This document shows positions 9,576 to 17,459 of a stretch of DNA of 64,000 nucleotides, in pieces. The notes under the pieces are model-generated. The model searched no databases. It saw only the letters and a program-made list of their open reading frames with translations, and was not told the DNA's origin. Location: assembly GCF_022179725.1 (NCBI RefSeq), contig NZ_BPRC01000021.1, forward strand, positions 1 to 64,000, written 5' to 3'. A program made the translations under genes and the position numbers. How positions within the stretch are numbered: position 1 is the stretch's first letter; every line of letters begins with the position of its first letter. This DNA is from Methylorubrum aminovorans. GTDB lineage: Bacteria; Pseudomonadota; Alphaproteobacteria; Rhizobiales; Beijerinckiaceae.

Positions 9576-9812
9576 TCAGAGCACCAGCCAGATCAGCGCC
9601 GGCGTCACCGCCGAGGCCAGAGCGGCCAGGGCGAGCGCCTGCAGGCTGGGGATGGTGTGGTAGCGTGCGATGTTCGTGACGACGCGCGCCGCGGACGGAT
9701 TGGCAAGCCGGGCGCCGGTGCTGGAAACCGCCTCGTCGCGGGGTCCCGATCCGGCTGGAACCCGCACGATGCGCACCGTCTCGATGTCGATGGATTGAAG
9801 CACCACACTCAT
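9576..9812 (-). CDS. 78-residue protein with a C-terminal membrane helix
   Basis: Unrecognised small protein. ATG 9812 has GGGAG seven to eight bases upstream. Residues 1-50 are polar, with a repeated hydrophobic/charged pattern (ETVRIVRVPAGSGPRDEAVS). Residues 55-78 are hydrophobic (SLQALALAALASAVTPALIW) and probably form one transmembrane or tail anchor. It is the first gene after the FixK-type box at 9870 (centre 64 bases before ATG), ahead of the BON and usp genes. A small membrane partner of the stress proteins is possible, but no function can be assigned. Confidence 0.65.
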   Translation of the reverse strand: MSVVLQSIDIETVRIVRVPAGSGPRDEAVSSTGARLANPSAARVVTNIARYHTIPSLQALALAALASAVTPALIWLVL

Positions 9813-9869
9813 CGTTCGCTCCCGTCCTTGGATGACAGGAGCATCCTGGCGCGTCGGGCACGCGGTGCC

Positions 9870-9883
9870 TTGATCCACCTCAA
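9870..9883 (-). promoter_or_regulatory. FNR/FixK-type box for the leftward small-protein/BON/usp group
   Basis: TTGATCCACCTCAA on the plus strand, i.e. TTGAGGTGGATCAA in the reading direction of the leftward genes, 64 bases (centre) from ATG 9812. The word is the same as the hsp20 box at 5568. Together with the box at 10024 it makes a divergent pair of controlled promoters in one 280-base interval. Confidence 0.7.
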
Positions 9884-10023
9884 GGCTGCGGGCGCCGACC
9901 CGCGGCAGCCTGGCCGGCCCGCGGAATCGAGTGAGGGATCGAGGCTCCGCAGGGCCCGGCCGGACGCGCCGAGGGACGGCCCCCTCCGCCGGTCTTCGCC
10001 CATCTTCGCCGCTGAGGCCGGAC

Positions 10024-10037
10024 TTGCGCTGGATCAA
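10024..10037 (+). promoter_or_regulatory. FNR/FixK-type box for the rightward usp gene
   Basis: TTGCGCTGGATCAA, centre 63.5 bases before ATG 10094. The distance is exactly the same as for the box at 15119 and its usp gene, which supports a functional site rather than a chance match. Confidence 0.7.
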
Positions 10038-10093
10038 GGCGACCTGCCATCGGTGCGGCACTCTCCGGGCCGTTCTCGCCTCGGAGGAAGACA

Positions 10094-10954
10094 ATGCCGA
10101 ACCCACCGTCCGCCGCCCTCGCGGGCCTGCGCGACATCCTCGTCGGACTGACCGAAGAGGGCCGCGGCGACGAGACGGCAAGTGCGCTGGGGCTCGCCCT
10201 GTCGCTCGCCGGGATAAGCGGCGCCCACCTCACCGTCCAATCGGCCGCCCGCCGCCTGACGCTCGTCGGCGGCTCGGGATGGGGCTTCGTCAACGACCTG
10301 ATCGCGCAGGAAAACCGGCGCCTGAGCGCCCGTGCGCGGGCAATCGCCGAACGCGCCGCGACGGAGGCTACGCTGGAGGGCGTGACCTGCTCGATCGAGG
10401 TGCCCGCGCTGGCCTATCCGGAGCTCGTCGGACGGCTCACCGCCCGCGCCCGGCTCAGTGATCTGACCATTCTGGACGCCGAAGCGCGGGAGGTCGATCT
10501 CGACCGCGACCTGATCGACGGGGTCCTGTTCGGGAGCGGGCGGCCGCTCCTCGTGGTGCCCACGGGGTGCGATGTGTTCTCGGCCCGCCGGATCATCGTG
10601 GCCTGGGACGGCAGTGCCCAAGCGGCGCGGGCCGCCAACGACGCGCTGCCGTTCCTGCGTGCGGCCGAGGCGGTCGAGATCGTGTCGGTGGTCGGCGAGA
10701 AGGATCTCTCGACCACGGTCGCGGGCGCCGAATTCGCGCCGCACCTCGCCCGCCATGGCGTGACCGTGTCGGTGACCAACGTGCCGGTCGAGGGCGATGC
10801 CGCGGAGACCCTGAGACGGCAGGTCGGCCTGTTCAGGGCGGAGATGCTGGTGATGGGCGCCTACCGGCATTCGCGCCTGAAGGAGTGGTTCCTCGGCGGC
10901 GTGACGCACGCCCTCCTGACACGCCCGCCGGTGCCGCTGTTCCTCGCTCATTGA
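10094..10954 (+). CDS. Universal stress protein, tandem UspA domains
   Basis: 286 residues. The N-terminal domain (residues 10-150) is diverged. The C-terminal domain starts at RRIIVAWDGSAQAARAANDA and carries VMGAYRHSRLKEWFLGGVTH, a UspA signature in which the usual G-H-G-x-R is replaced by R-H-S-x-L. The ATG has GGAGGAAG upstream. It is a paralogue of the usp at 15189 (same length, the same AWDGS and VMGAYRHSR segments), so one arose from the other by duplication together with its promoter box. Confidence 0.92.
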   Translation: MPNPPSAALAGLRDILVGLTEEGRGDETASALGLALSLAGISGAHLTVQSAARRLTLVGGSGWGFVNDLIAQENRRLSARARAIAERAATEATLEGVTCSIEVPALAYPELVGRLTARARLSDLTILDAEAREVDLDRDLIDGVLFGSGRPLLVVPTGCDVFSARRIIVAWDGSAQAARAANDALPFLRAAEAVEIVSVVGEKDLSTTVAGAEFAPHLARHGVTVSVTNVPVEGDAAETLRRQVGLFRAEMLVMGAYRHSRLKEWFLGGVTHALLTRPPVPLFLAH

Positions 10955-10990
10955 CCGCGGCGGCGGCGTCCGAAAACGCCGCCGGGCCGC

Positions 10991-11689
10991 TCAGGTCTCG
11001 ACCACGTGGCGCAGGCGGGCCCGGTGGAGGGTGATCTGCCGGCCGCCCGCGCGCCGCAGCGCGCCCTCCTCTTCGAGCTGCGAGAAGGTCCGGGACACGG
11101 TCTCGATGGTGAGGCCGAGGTAATCGGCGATGTCGCGCCGGGTCATCGGCAGGGCGAAGGTCCCGGTGCGGCCGAAGCGTCCGTCGACCTCGATCAGGAA
11201 GGCGGCGAGGCGTTCCTGGGCGGAACGGCGACCGAGCAGGAGCGTCAGATCCTGGGCATCGCGCAGGTTGGCCGTCGCCATGCTCCAGAGCTGGCAGGCG
11301 ACCTCGGCGCTGCGGGTGGCGGCCCGCTCGATCGGGCGGCGCTGGAAGATCAGCACCCTCGTGTCCGAGAGGGCCTCCGCCGTGTGCCAGTGGACCTCGC
11401 CCTGCTCGAAGCCGAACAGGCTGCCGGCCAGGTGGAAGCCGGTGATCTGGCGCCGGCCATCGCTCAGCACCTTGTGGGAGCGCACCGCCCCCTCGACGAC
11501 GCGGTAGACGAACTCGGCCTCCTCACCCTCGCCGTAGATCTCTTCCTCGCGGGCATAGGAGAAGGGCGTGCCGATGAGGTCGGGGCAATCGGCGAAGAGG
11601 CCGGTTCGATGGCCGCTTGCGTGGATGCTCCGCGGCGTGCGTGAGCGCGCGGCGGCAGGGGTCGATCTCGGCGTCGCTTTGATGCCCAT
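10991..11689 (-). CDS. fixK: Crp/Fnr-family regulator, FixK-like
   Basis: 232 residues: a cyclic-nucleotide-binding-like beta barrel at about 40-125, a dimer helix at about 127-160 and a winged helix at about 170-230. The recognition helix contains E196-T-V-S199-R200, the E-x-x-S-R signature of FNR/FixK proteins that read TTGA half sites. That is the motif found in the six boxes around it. Only two cysteines (C35, C132) are present, so there is no four-cysteine iron-sulfur cluster of FNR; oxygen control must come from elsewhere, as in FixLJ-FixK cascades. The start is ATG 11689 with AGGAG seven bases upstream; the longer open frame lacks such a site. It lies in the same direction as fixLJ, beyond a receiver gene. 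Confidence 0.88.
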   Translation of the reverse strand: MGIKATPRSTPAAARSRTPRSIHASGHRTGLFADCPDLIGTPFSYAREEEIYGEGEEAEFVYRVVEGAVRSHKVLSDGRRQITGFHLAGSLFGFEQGEVHWHTAEALSDTRVLIFQRRPIERAATRSAEVACQLWSMATANLRDAQDLTLLLGRRSAQERLAAFLIEVDGRFGRTGTFALPMTRRDIADYLGLTIETVSRTFSQLEEEGALRRAGGRQITLHRARLRHVVET

Positions 11690-12087
11690 CGGTTCGCTCC
11701 TCGTCCGTCTCGATGGAGCAAGAGTGGCCCCGCGCTCGTGCCGACGATATTCAGGACACTCTCTTAAGTGGCTTTTCTTACGCACAACTACGTAGAGGTG
11801 CAGAAGGGGCTCGGCCCGGACGATGCTCGGTAAGCCCGCCGCCGCCGCAATCCCGGGCGCGCCATCCGGTGCGGTGACACCAGACATCCCGCTTCCGCCG
11901 GGGAATCCCAGCGCGACCGCACCTCGCTCGGGATGGGTTGCGCAAGATCAACGCCCTGCGCCGCGCCGCCTGTCAGCTTCCGCGATCAGCCGGATCAGGG
12001 AAGGCGCACGCCGTGTCCCCCCACGTTGCGCCCTGGGCCGATCCGCGCAAGCCGCTGCGCCCGCGAAGTCCCGCAGCGGGCTGTGCC
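11690..12087. other. Intergenic region upstream of fixK
   Basis: No gene supported. The first 110 bases hold the probable fixK promoter, including the CTACGTAG palindrome. The rest (11820-12087) is GC-rich and shows nothing I can name. Confidence 0.45.
11777..11795 (-). promoter_or_regulatory. Possible FixJ-type operator upstream of fixK
   Basis: On the fixK strand the sequence reads CTACGTAGTTGTGCGTAAG: a perfect 8-bp palindrome CTACGTAG (11788-11795) followed by CGTAAG. It lies about 88-106 bases before the fixK ATG, in an A+T-richer segment. FixJ-controlled fixK promoters are known in rhizobia, and ACGTA-like words are plausible for this family. The assignment is inference from position and from the intact fixLJ genes nearby. 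Confidence 0.35.
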
Positions 12088-12477
12088 TCAGTCGACCATG
12101 GCTGCTCCCGAGCGCTTCCCGGCGGCGATCAGCCCCGGAAGATCCTCGAGGGCGAGGGGCTTCTCGACCAGGGCAATCCCGACCGCGCGGGCCCTCGTGC
12201 GAATGGACGGGTTGGGATGCCCGGTGATCAGGATGACGGGCACGCGGGCATCGAGGTCCCGCAGGCGGCCGAACACCTCGATGCCGTCCATGCCCGGCAT
12301 GACCTGATCGAGCAGCACGAAAGCCGGGCTCGGTCCGGAAAAGGCGGTCAGTAAGGCCTCCCCGCTGGGGAAGGCCGCGGCCCGGTGCCCCGCGCTCTCC
12401 AGGAGAAAGCAGGTCGAGTGCAGGACGGCCGGGTCGTCGTCCACGACGTAGATGAGGCTTGGGAGAGACAGCGGCAT
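12088..12477 (-). CDS. Single-domain response regulator (receiver only)
   Basis: 129 residues, receiver domain only. It has the acidic pocket D13-D15, phosphoacceptor D57 (LLDQVMPGMDG), the threonine of LITGH and the lysine of VEKPL. The N-terminal half is close in style to the FixJ receiver encoded next to it. It has no output domain, so it probably acts as a phosphate sink or protein-interaction switch, comparable to other stand-alone receivers. A FixK-type box lies 72-85 bases upstream, which would make it a feedback element of the FixL-FixJ-FixK circuit (inference). Confidence 0.88.
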   Translation of the reverse strand: MPLSLPSLIYVVDDDPAVLHSTCFLLESAGHRAAAFPSGEALLTAFSGPSPAFVLLDQVMPGMDGIEVFGRLRDLDARVPVILITGHPNPSIRTRARAVGIALVEKPLALEDLPGLIAAGKRSGAAMVD

Positions 12478-12548
12478 CGGTCGGCCCGAGGGGCTGCGAG
12501 AATCACGCGGGTCGAGCCCCCATCATGGGCGCCGCCCCACCGTCCACC

Positions 12549-12562
12549 TTGATCGACCTCAA
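12549..12562 (-). promoter_or_regulatory. FNR/FixK-type box upstream of the receiver gene
   Basis: TTGATCGACCTCAA on the plus strand, one base different from the boxes at 5568 and 9870. Its centre is about 78 bases before ATG 12477, in the 174-base gap after fixJ. Confidence 0.65.
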
Positions 12563-12651
12563 GTCGGCCTGACTGTCTCTCGGAAAAACTCCCGTCGCGC
12601 CGTCGTTGCCAGGAGAAGAACGACGGTGGTCGGAAGCTTTGCGAGGCACGC

Positions 12652-13290
12652 TTACGCGCAACCGGCCAGCACCGCCCAGCGCACCAGTTCCTGCAGATTC
12701 CCCGCCCGCGTCTTGGCCATGACCTTGGCCCGGTAAATCTCGACGGTTCGCGGAGAGATGTCGAGCATGCGTCCGATCTCCTTGCTGGTGCCGCCGGCCA
12801 CCAGATGATCGAGAACCTGACGCTCTCGTTCGCTCAGCGTCAGCCGCCGCCGGACGAATTCCTGAAGGGTCGGGTCGGCCGTCCCGCTATGGCCGCCGCG
12901 CTCCAGGGCGGCGTGCAGCGCCTGCAGCAGCGCCTCGCCGTCGAACGGCTTCTCGATGAAGTCGCAGGCGCCGAGCTTCATCGCCTGCACCGCGAGCGGC
13001 ACATCGCCGTGCCCCGTCATCATCACGACGGGAAGCGTGTGGCCGGCCGACCGCAGGCGGCGGAACAGCTCCAGCCCGTCGAGGCCGGGCATGCGGATAT
13101 CGGTCAGGATGCAGCCGCTGACCGCTGGCGCGAGCCGCTTCAGCAGCACCGCTCCGGCCTCGTAGAGCCGCACGTCGAAGCCGGCCGTGTCGAGGAGGAA
13201 GGCGACCGAGTCCCGCATGGCAGGGTCGTCGTCCACCACGTGCACAAGGGCTGGAGCGGGAACGGGGGCGGGAGCGAGAGCAAGCGCCAT
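12652..13290 (-). CDS. fixJ: Response regulator FixJ
   Basis: 212 residues: a receiver at about 14-130 with phosphoacceptor D64 (LTDIRMPGLDG), T-G-H-G-D and IEKPF landmarks, then a LuxR-type helix-turn-helix at about 148-212 (LTLSERERQVLDHLVAGGTSKEIG, then SPRTVEIYRAKVMAK). Layout and motifs are those of FixJ. The ATG lies three bases after the fixL stop, so the two are co-transcribed. It is expected to be phosphorylated by the neighbouring FixL and to activate fixK. A proline/alanine-rich stretch of about 13 residues precedes the receiver. Confidence 0.92.
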   Translation of the reverse strand: MALALAPAPVPAPALVHVVDDDPAMRDSVAFLLDTAGFDVRLYEAGAVLLKRLAPAVSGCILTDIRMPGLDGLELFRRLRSAGHTLPVVMMTGHGDVPLAVQAMKLGACDFIEKPFDGEALLQALHAALERGGHSGTADPTLQEFVRRRLTLSERERQVLDHLVAGGTSKEIGRMLDISPRTVEIYRAKVMAKTRAGNLQELVRWAVLAGCA

Positions 13291-13293
13291 CGA

Positions 13294-14874
13294 TCACGGT
13301 TCTCCCTCGGGCGCGATGGGCAGCGTCAGGCGGAAGGTCGCGCCACCGGCGGCATTGCCCTCGGCCCAGAGGCGGCCGCCATGCGCCTCGACGATGGTGC
13401 GGCAGATCGAGAGCCCGACGCCCATCCCGGCGGCCTTGGTGGTGACGAAGGGCTGGAACAATCGGTCCGCCACCTCCTCCGCAATGCCGGTGCCGGTATC
13501 CGACACCGCGATCTCGGCCCATTCCGGCGAGACCCGCCGCGTCTCGACGGTCAGCTCGCGCCGGCTGCTGCGCTGCATCGCCTCGCGGGCATTGCGCAGC
13601 AGGTTGACCAGAACCTGCTGCACCTGCACCCGGTCGGCCAGCACCGATCCGACCCGCGGATCGAGCACGACGCGCGCCGTGATCCCCTGCTCGCCGGCAC
13701 CCGGCAGGGTCAGGGCGCCGGCCTCCTCGATCAGCGTTGCGACCGGCTCGACCCGCTTCTCGGTTTCGCCGCGGGCGACGAACTCGCGCAGGCGGGAGAT
13801 GATCTGCCTGGCCCGCAGCGCCTGCTGGGACGCCTTGTCGAGAACCTCCTGCGCCCTGGCGATCGTCTCGGGGTCGGGCTGAGCCAGCAGGCGACGGCAG
13901 CCGTTGGTATAGTTGCTGATGGCGCCGAGCGGCTGGTTCAGTTCGTGCGCGAGCGTCGTCGCCATCTCGCCCATGGCGCTCAGGCGGGAGACGTGTCCCA
14001 GTTCGGACTGGAGTTCCTGGAGCCGCGCCTCGGTCCGCCGCTGCTCGGTGAGATCGCTGATGAAGCCGGTGAAAAAGACCTGCTCGCCCGAACTCATCTC
14101 GCCGATGGCCATCTCCATCGGAAACGTCGATCCGTCGCGCTTCCGGCCCGTCACCTGCCGCGTGGTGCCGACGACGCGGCGCTGACGCGTCTGCCGATAG
14201 CGCGCGAGATCGGCATCGTGCTGGTCCCGCATCGATTCCGGCATCAGGAGGCCGACATCCTGCCCGATCGCCTCGTCGGCCGCGTAGCCGAACAGTCGCT
14301 CGGCCGCCGGATTGAAGGAGTGGATCACGCCCGCCTCGTCGATGACCACCATCGCCTCCGGCACGGTGTCGAGAATCGAGCGCAGATGCGCCTCGCGGGC
14401 GCGCAATTCCGCCTCCACCTGCTTCTGCTCATCGATGCTGAAGACGACGCCCCGGTGCCGGCGGGGCCGCCCCTCGGCATCGAGATGCACCTGCCCCCGC
14501 GAGCGCAGCCAGCCGCCCCGCCCGTTCGGCGGCCTGACGCGGTAATCGACCTCGTAGCTGCCGCCAGCCCGCAGCACGCTCTCGATGGCCGCGGCGCGCG
14601 CCCTGCGATCGTCCGGATGCACAAGGTCCTGGGTGGCGGCGAAGGTCGTCAGTTGGTCGGACGGAATGCCGAAGAGGCAGGCACAGCCCTGCGAGGCGGT
14701 GACGCGGCCCGTCGGGATATCCAGGGACCAGAGGCAGACGCCGACCTCATGAAGGGTCTGCCGGAAATCCTCGACGGTCAGACCCTCATCGCTAACCTGA
14801 GCCGTATCGGACGCCACAGCAGGAAGCGTCATCGATTCCATCCCGGAAGTCGCTACACGGAACACAAAGCTCAT
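13294..14874 (-). CDS. fixL: Oxygen-sensing histidine kinase FixL
   Basis: About 526 residues: PAS-A (about 35-155), heme PAS-B (about 163-280), HisKA with phosphoacceptor H312 (AHELNQPLGAISNY) and a HATPase domain (LVNLLRNAREAM, DTGTGI, GMGVGLSICRTIVEAHGG). In PAS-B, H221 (RDQHDADLARY) and R241 (VVGTTRQVTGRKRDGSTFP) line up with the heme-ligand histidine and the oxygen-contacting arginine of Bradyrhizobium FixL. No membrane segment is seen, as in B. japonicum. Numbering counts a GTG at 14880; ATG 14874 is taken, and ATGs at 14841 and 14832 are alternatives because no strong ribosome site decides. It is the first gene of fixLJ. Confidence 0.92.
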   Translation of the reverse strand: MSFVFRVATSGMESMTLPAVASDTAQVSDEGLTVEDFRQTLHEVGVCLWSLDIPTGRVTASQGCACLFGIPSDQLTTFAATQDLVHPDDRRARAAAIESVLRAGGSYEVDYRVRPPNGRGGWLRSRGQVHLDAEGRPRRHRGVVFSIDEQKQVEAELRAREAHLRSILDTVPEAMVVIDEAGVIHSFNPAAERLFGYAADEAIGQDVGLLMPESMRDQHDADLARYRQTRQRRVVGTTRQVTGRKRDGSTFPMEMAIGEMSSGEQVFFTGFISDLTEQRRTEARLQELQSELGHVSRLSAMGEMATTLAHELNQPLGAISNYTNGCRRLLAQPDPETIARAQEVLDKASQQALRARQIISRLREFVARGETEKRVEPVATLIEEAGALTLPGAGEQGITARVVLDPRVGSVLADRVQVQQVLVNLLRNAREAMQRSSRRELTVETRRVSPEWAEIAVSDTGTGIAEEVADRLFQPFVTTKAAGMGVGLSICRTIVEAHGGRLWAEGNAAGGATFRLTLPIAPEGEP

Positions 14875-15188
14875 TGCCACACGAAGCCAAAGCCAATCGT
14901 GTCATTTGATAGAATACTGCCAGCACTTCCGTTCATTACCCATGAAAACGAAAGGCGCATTGATAAAATTTACGCAATTCTTGCTTGCATGAAAAGGCAT
15001 CATATGCCGAAATTCGGCCATGCATTCCGATAAAGATTGTCTCAGCACAACTTTTGCTATGTGAATAGGTCTTGGCGATGACTGCGCGCCAGCGGAGCGA
15101 GCCGCTCACGGATCGCCCTTGCGCTGGATCAAGGCCAACCGGTTCCGGTCCATTCAACGATGGGGCGCTTCAGATCGGAGTCCCAGCC
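14875..15188. other. Intergenic region between fixL and usp
   Basis: Divergent promoter region. The fixL-proximal 180 bases are rich in A+T. The FixK-type box at 15119 lies at the usp side. No further gene or RNA is evident. Confidence 0.5.
15119..15132 (+). promoter_or_regulatory. FNR/FixK-type box upstream of fourth usp gene
   Basis: TTGCGCTGGATCAA, identical to the boxes at 6186 and 10024. Its centre is 63.5 bases before ATG 15189. It lies in the region divergent from fixL and could also feed back on fixL, about 245 bases away (speculative). Confidence 0.7.
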
Positions 15189-16049
15189 ATGTCCCAACAG
15201 GCCTCGTCCGCGCTCGCGGGCATCCGCGACGTCCTCATCGGCATCGCGGTCGAGAACGAGGGCGAGACGGCCTCGTCGGCCATCGGTTACGGCCTGACGC
15301 TGGCGAAGGCCGCGGGCGCCCACCTGACCCTTCAATCGGCTTCCTGGCGTCTCTCCGGCGACGACCGCTGGATCAGCGGCTTCGACGACGGCAGCGTCGC
15401 GGAAATCGACCGCCGCCTCGACGCTCTGGCCCGCGCCATCGCGGAGCGCGCCGCGGGTGATGCGCGGATGGCGGGCGTCGTCTGCACCACGGAGACGCCG
15501 AGCCTGCCCTATCCGGCCGTCATCCGCCGGTTGGCGGAACAGGCGCGCCTGCACGATCTGGCGATCCTGGATGCTGGGATCTGGACCTGCGACCTCGACC
15601 GCGAGGCGCTCGAAGCCACCCTGTTCGAGAGCGGCCGCCCGGTCATCGCGGTCCCGCCGGGACACGCCGTCTTCGCCGGCCGCCGGATCATCGTCGCCTG
15701 GGATGGCAGCGCCCCGGCGGCGCGGGCCGCCAACGACGCGATGCCGATCCTGCGCGCCGCCGAGGCGGTGGAGATCGTCACCGTCGGCAACGCGGCGGAG
15801 ATCCGCGACGCCGTGCCCGGTGCCGAGTTCGCGCCTCATCTCGCCCGGCACGGGGTGAACGTCATCGTCAACGACCTGCCCGTCTCCGGCTCGATCGGGG
15901 ACACCCTGCGGTCGCAGGCCGGCCTGTTTCGGGCCGACATGATCGTGATGGGCGCCTACCGCCATTCGCGCACGCGCCAGTTCTTCTTCGGCGGCGTGAC
16001 GCGCTCGCTGCTGCGGAGCTGTCCGGTCCCGCTGTTCCTGTCGCGCTGA
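15189..16049 (+). CDS. Universal stress protein, tandem UspA domains
   Basis: 286 residues, a paralogue of the usp at 10094 along the whole length. The N-terminal domain has the segment AHLTLQSASWRLSG. The C-terminal domain begins RRIIVAWDGSAPAARAANDA and has VMGAYRHSRTRQFFFGGVTR. ATG 15189 is chosen over upstream in-frame starts because homology with the paralogue begins there. Its control by the box at 15119 places it in the same proposed low-oxygen regulon. Confidence 0.92.
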   Translation: MSQQASSALAGIRDVLIGIAVENEGETASSAIGYGLTLAKAAGAHLTLQSASWRLSGDDRWISGFDDGSVAEIDRRLDALARAIAERAAGDARMAGVVCTTETPSLPYPAVIRRLAEQARLHDLAILDAGIWTCDLDREALEATLFESGRPVIAVPPGHAVFAGRRIIVAWDGSAPAARAANDAMPILRAAEAVEIVTVGNAAEIRDAVPGAEFAPHLARHGVNVIVNDLPVSGSIGDTLRSQAGLFRADMIVMGAYRHSRTRQFFFGGVTRSLLRSCPVPLFLSR

Positions 16050-16154
16050 GGGCCCGAACCGGAACCATCCTTTGCTAACTTTGATGCATGATTTGGCGGC
16101 CTCCCGTGCGGAAGAGGAGCCGCCTTCACGTTTCGGCAAGGGAGAGCGGCGTTA

Positions 16155-17297
16155 GTGGCTCTGTCCACCATAGGGTCGCCGTCAGAGCACCGGGCTGGGC
16201 ATGGGGGACCGAACACAGGCCTGGGACACCACTCGATGCTCGCTCTCGTCCTCGACGACGCCGAGATGAACAACCTGGTGATGGTGGCCTCCCTGCGGCC
16301 GCTGGCCGGATGCGTGCCGCACGCCTTCACCGTGCCGGCGGAGGCGCTCGCCTTTGCCGAGAGCCGTGCCTGCGAGATCGGCGTCGTCATCACCGACTAC
16401 GAGATGCCGGGCATGAACGGCATCGAGTTCATCCGGGCGGTGCGACGCGTCCCCGGTCTCGCCGTCGTGCCCACGGTCATGGTCACGAGCCACGATCAGC
16501 GCAGCCTGCGCCGCGAGGCGCTGGAGGCGGGTGCCACCGACTTCCTCACCAAGCCCGCCGACGCGGTCGAGATCCGTGCCCGCGTCACGAACCTGCTCGC
16601 CCTCTCGGAGGCCCACCGGGCGCAGCGCGACCACGCCGCGCAGCTCGCCCGCGAGATCGCGGCGGCGGTGGCGATGGTCGAGGAGCGCGAGCGCGAGATC
16701 GTCTCCACCCTGATGCGCGCCGCCGAGCACCGGGATTCCGACACCGGCGACCATATCGCGCGGGTCTCCGCCTATGTCGGGCTGATCGCCGAGGCGATGG
16801 GCCTGTCCGCCGCCGACACCCGGCAGATCTGCCTGGCCGCGACCATGCACGATGTCGGCAAGATCGCCGTGCCGGACGCCATTCTGCTCAAGCCGGGCGC
16901 CCTCACGCCCGAGGAGCGCCGGGAGATGGAGCAGCACGCCGACCGGGGCCGACGCATCCTGAGCGGCAGCGACTCACCCGTCATGCGGCTCGCCGCCGAG
17001 ATTGCGGGAAGCCACCACGAGCGCTGGGACGGGGCCGGCTACCCCTACGGCCTGAAGGGCGAGGCCATTCCTCTGTCCGGCCGCATCGTCGCGGTGGCCG
17101 ACGTCTTCGACGCGCTGACGACCGCACGTCCCTACAAGCAGGCCTGGTCGCCGGAGCGCGCCCGCGCCCATCTTCAGGAGAATGCCGGCTCTCACTTCGA
17201 CCCGCGCATCGTCGAGGTGTTCCTGAGCCGCTGGAGCGCCGTCCAGACATTTCTCGATCTCGGCCGCGAGCCCGCCGCGGCGACGCAGGCTGCCTAG
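16155..17297 (+). CDS. Response regulator with HD-GYP domain (c-di-GMP phosphodiesterase)
   Basis: 380 residues from GTG 16155 (GGGAGAG about ten bases upstream); ATG 16236 would remove a 27-residue polar lead. A receiver at about 28-150 (ITDYEMPGMNGIEF, phosphoacceptor D) is followed by a linker helix and an HD-GYP domain at about 185-365 with all hallmarks: HRDSDTGDHIARVS, MHDVGKIAVPD, and HHERWDGAGYPYGLKG. Such proteins hydrolyse cyclic-di-GMP when phosphorylated. No dedicated kinase is adjacent; the hybrid kinase at 17642 is convergent and separated by repeats. Confidence 0.92.
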   Translation: MALSTIGSPSEHRAGHGGPNTGLGHHSMLALVLDDAEMNNLVMVASLRPLAGCVPHAFTVPAEALAFAESRACEIGVVITDYEMPGMNGIEFIRAVRRVPGLAVVPTVMVTSHDQRSLRREALEAGATDFLTKPADAVEIRARVTNLLALSEAHRAQRDHAAQLAREIAAAVAMVEEREREIVSTLMRAAEHRDSDTGDHIARVSAYVGLIAEAMGLSAADTRQICLAATMHDVGKIAVPDAILLKPGALTPEERREMEQHADRGRRILSGSDSPVMRLAAEIAGSHHERWDGAGYPYGLKGEAIPLSGRIVAVADVFDALTTARPYKQAWSPERARAHLQENAGSHFDPRIVEVFLSRWSAVQTFLDLGREPAAATQAA

Positions 17298-17349
17298 ATA
17301 GAAATGCGCTCCCTGAGCGGGTGCGTCGCCGAGGGCTCCGCGCGCGCTG

Positions 17350-17398
17350 GTCTCATACCAAATCCGATCGATACTTCGGGATGGCGGATTTGGCTTCG
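17350..17398 (-). repeat. Dispersed intergenic repeat, family A, copy 2
   Basis: Reverse complement of the unit at 7277: on the minus strand it reads CGAAGCCAAATCCGCCATCC, a diverged spacer, then GATCGGATTTGG. The inverted CCAAATCCG / CGGATTTGG arms are kept. Confidence 0.65.
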
Positions 17399-17459
17399 CT
17401 TAAGCGCCGCGAGGGCTTGATGATCCGATCCCCGCTTGAATCAAGCGGCGACCGTACCA

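Noticed and set aside
12805..15033. Very long open frame on the plus strand opposite fixJ and fixL
   Set aside because: Its translation is arginine/glycine/alanine-rich without any family, and the opposite strand encodes fully conserved FixJ and FixL. It is a GC-skew artefact.
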